Assembly (NCBI GenBank): GCA_947462515.1
Contig: CANHPJ010000100.1
Location: forward strand, 1 to 6,802
Source: Bacteroidota bacterium
GTDB taxonomy: Bacteria > Bacteroidota > Bacteroidia > JACCXN01
DNA: 6,802 nucleotides
Direction: 5' to 3'
Both the position numbers and the translations under genes were made by a program. Positions 6,123 to 6,802 of the stretch are shown here, piece after piece. Position 1 is the stretch's first letter. Every line of letters starts with the position of its first letter. A model generated the notes under the pieces. The model did not search any database, had not been told where the DNA came from, and saw only the letters and a list, made by a program, of their open reading frames with translations.

Positions 6123-6668
6123 TTAAGAAATTTTAATATTCAAACTAAAGAATGAGTTTTTATCATCAACGGTCATGAAATTATAATTTAACTTTTCACC
6201 TGATTTTCTGGCTATGTCAATCATTCCTAGGCCCCCACCGCCTTTATCGGATCTTTCTCCGTTGTTTAAAACTACTTTATAGTAGTCTTTAAGCTCATCT
6301 TTTGACATCGAATTTACCTTGTCTAGCCTTTCTTTCAAGAACTCAACATTTTCAGTTACAATGTAGTTTCCTGTAATTATATTATATTGATTGTTAATTT
6401 TTCCAATCATAAAAATCGCAGACTGTTTTGAATCCGAATGACTACCTAAAGAACTATCTTCCATGTGGTGATAAAGATTTTGCAAACATTCAACCAAAAC
6501 ATTATAAACCTTCTTTTTAGTTTTAGGTTCTTCTTGCAGATTCTCCATTTTAGACTCCATTATGGAAAGAATAGAAGTCAAAAGCTCTGATGTGATATTA
6601 CCCTTAAATGAAAGCATAATATTATTACGCTCCATCTTATCGTAAAAATCAAATATATCTAACATCAT
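6123..6668 (-). CDS. siaB: SiaB-family protein kinase (GHKL ATPase fold)
   Basis: A protein of 181 residues of the SiaB family, cytoplasmic, with no membrane segment. It has the layout of a small GHKL/anti-sigma-kinase-like ATPase. The N-box-like VLVECLQNLYHHME lies at 57-70 (E60 and N64 in the E-x3-N spacing), and the glycine-rich ATP lid DKGGGGLGMIDIARKSG at 141-157. In P. aeruginosa SiaB phosphorylates SiaC. The immediately following gene here is siaC, which makes the assignment much firmer than the sequence alone. Two ATG codons stand side by side at 6668-6663; either could start translation, and the second gives MLDIFDFYDKM with one residue fewer. No Shine-Dalgarno sequence is seen. I could not identify a convincing promoter in the 100 bases upstream. 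The phosphatase SiaA and cyclase SiaD of the Pseudomonas system are not in the window. Confidence 0.9.
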   Translation of the reverse strand: MMLDIFDFYDKMERNNIMLSFKGNITSELLTSILSIMESKMENLQEEPKTKKKVYNVLVECLQNLYHHMEDSSLGSHSDSKQSAIFMIGKINNQYNIITGNYIVTENVEFLKERLDKVNSMSKDELKDYYKVVLNNGERSDKGGGGLGMIDIARKSGEKLNYNFMTVDDKNSFFSLNIKIS

Positions 6669-6724
6669 AGTTTTAAAATTATGCCTTGGAAATACTATTA
6701 ATAAAACTTGCTACAAATTAAACT

Positions 6725-6750
6725 AAAAAAATGACAACTAAATCATTTCT
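6725..6750 (-). terminator. Weak candidate terminator after the right-edge partial gene
   Basis: On the minus strand AAATGA and TCATTT (6748-6743 and 6734-6729) can pair around an eight-base loop, extendable by a G-U and an A-T pair, with a run of seven T overlapping the 3' arm (6731-6725). It has only two G-C pairs at most, unlike the two GC-rich terminators elsewhere in this window, so it may be chance. It begins about 18 bases after the stop at 6768. Confidence 0.25.
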
Positions 6751-6767
6751 AGAATTTAAAGTGAAAA

Positions 6768-6802
6768 TTATTCTAATTTAATTTCGGTAACTTTACCATT
6801 AA
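6768..6802 (-). CDS. C-terminal end of an unidentified protein (partial)
   Basis: Reading the minus strand from the right edge, one frame gives NGKVTEIKLE followed by TAA at 6770-6768. The residue pattern is protein-like and the stop lies 99 bases before the siaB start, on the same strand as every other gene. Ten residues are too few to identify a family. It does not look like the end of a PP2C/SpoIIE phosphatase (SiaA), which would be the expected partner of siaBC, but this cannot be ruled out. Confidence 0.4.
   Translation of the reverse strand, partial: NGKVTEIKLE

Noticed and set aside
3130..6123. Idea that siaBC directly controls the glycan operon in this locus
   Set aside because: The two are separated by three housekeeping genes and two terminators. 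Nothing in the sequence links them beyond proximity.
6688..6717. Candidate siaB promoter, TTTG with a 19-base spacer to TATTTCC on the minus strand
   Set aside because: The second box departs from TAnnTTTG at its most important end, and such matches are expected by chance in this AT-rich gap.

Overview
The window is AT-rich, and every gene I can support lies on the minus strand, so transcription runs from high to low coordinates. It looks like a member of the Bacteroidota. The evidence is promoter boxes of the TAnnTTTG type, no Shine-Dalgarno sequences before the starts, poly-A/T rich spacers, and protein families and motif variants typical of that phylum: the DUF7033-type polysaccharide deacetylase, the HRNNNTD variant of the UDP-GlcNAc 2-epimerase, and an RlmL without the RlmK half. 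I cannot fix the order or genus.

Layout in the direction of transcription. (1) At the right edge are the last ten codons of an unidentified gene (6768-6802). (2) A two-gene signalling unit follows: a SiaB-like GHKL-fold protein kinase (6123-6668) and its substrate SiaC (DUF1987, 5722-6102). They are 20 bases apart and closed by a clear intrinsic terminator (5675-5701). (3) Next is a housekeeping block: an RlmL-type THUMP RNA methyltransferase (4445-5614), then ribosomal protein S20 (4000-4251) with a well-formed promoter and a strong terminator, then RadC (3202-3903, probably starting at GTG). (4) Last is a tightly overlapping glycan operon: non-hydrolysing UDP-GlcNAc 2-epimerase (1978-3129), DUF7033/polysaccharide deacetylase (668-1978), and a FemAB/GNAT-type acyltransferase that runs off the left edge (1-675). 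A good -7 box lies just upstream of the epimerase.

How the genes may work together. The epimerase makes UDP-ManNAc. The deacetylase and acyltransferase after it could remove and replace acyl groups on an amino sugar of a surface glycan; this is inferred from family and operon structure only. SiaB and SiaC form a phosphorylation switch. In Pseudomonas aeruginosa the corresponding proteins control a diguanylate cyclase (SiaD) and are reversed by a phosphatase (SiaA). Neither partner is encoded in this window, so the output and the phosphatase are unknown here.

Most of the window is ordinary core or near-core genome. I found no CRISPR array, insertion sequence, tRNA, rRNA or phage gene. The most interesting items are the stand-alone SiaBC module with its conserved phospho-threonine at position 68, and the translationally coupled epimerase-deacetylase-acyltransferase cassette.
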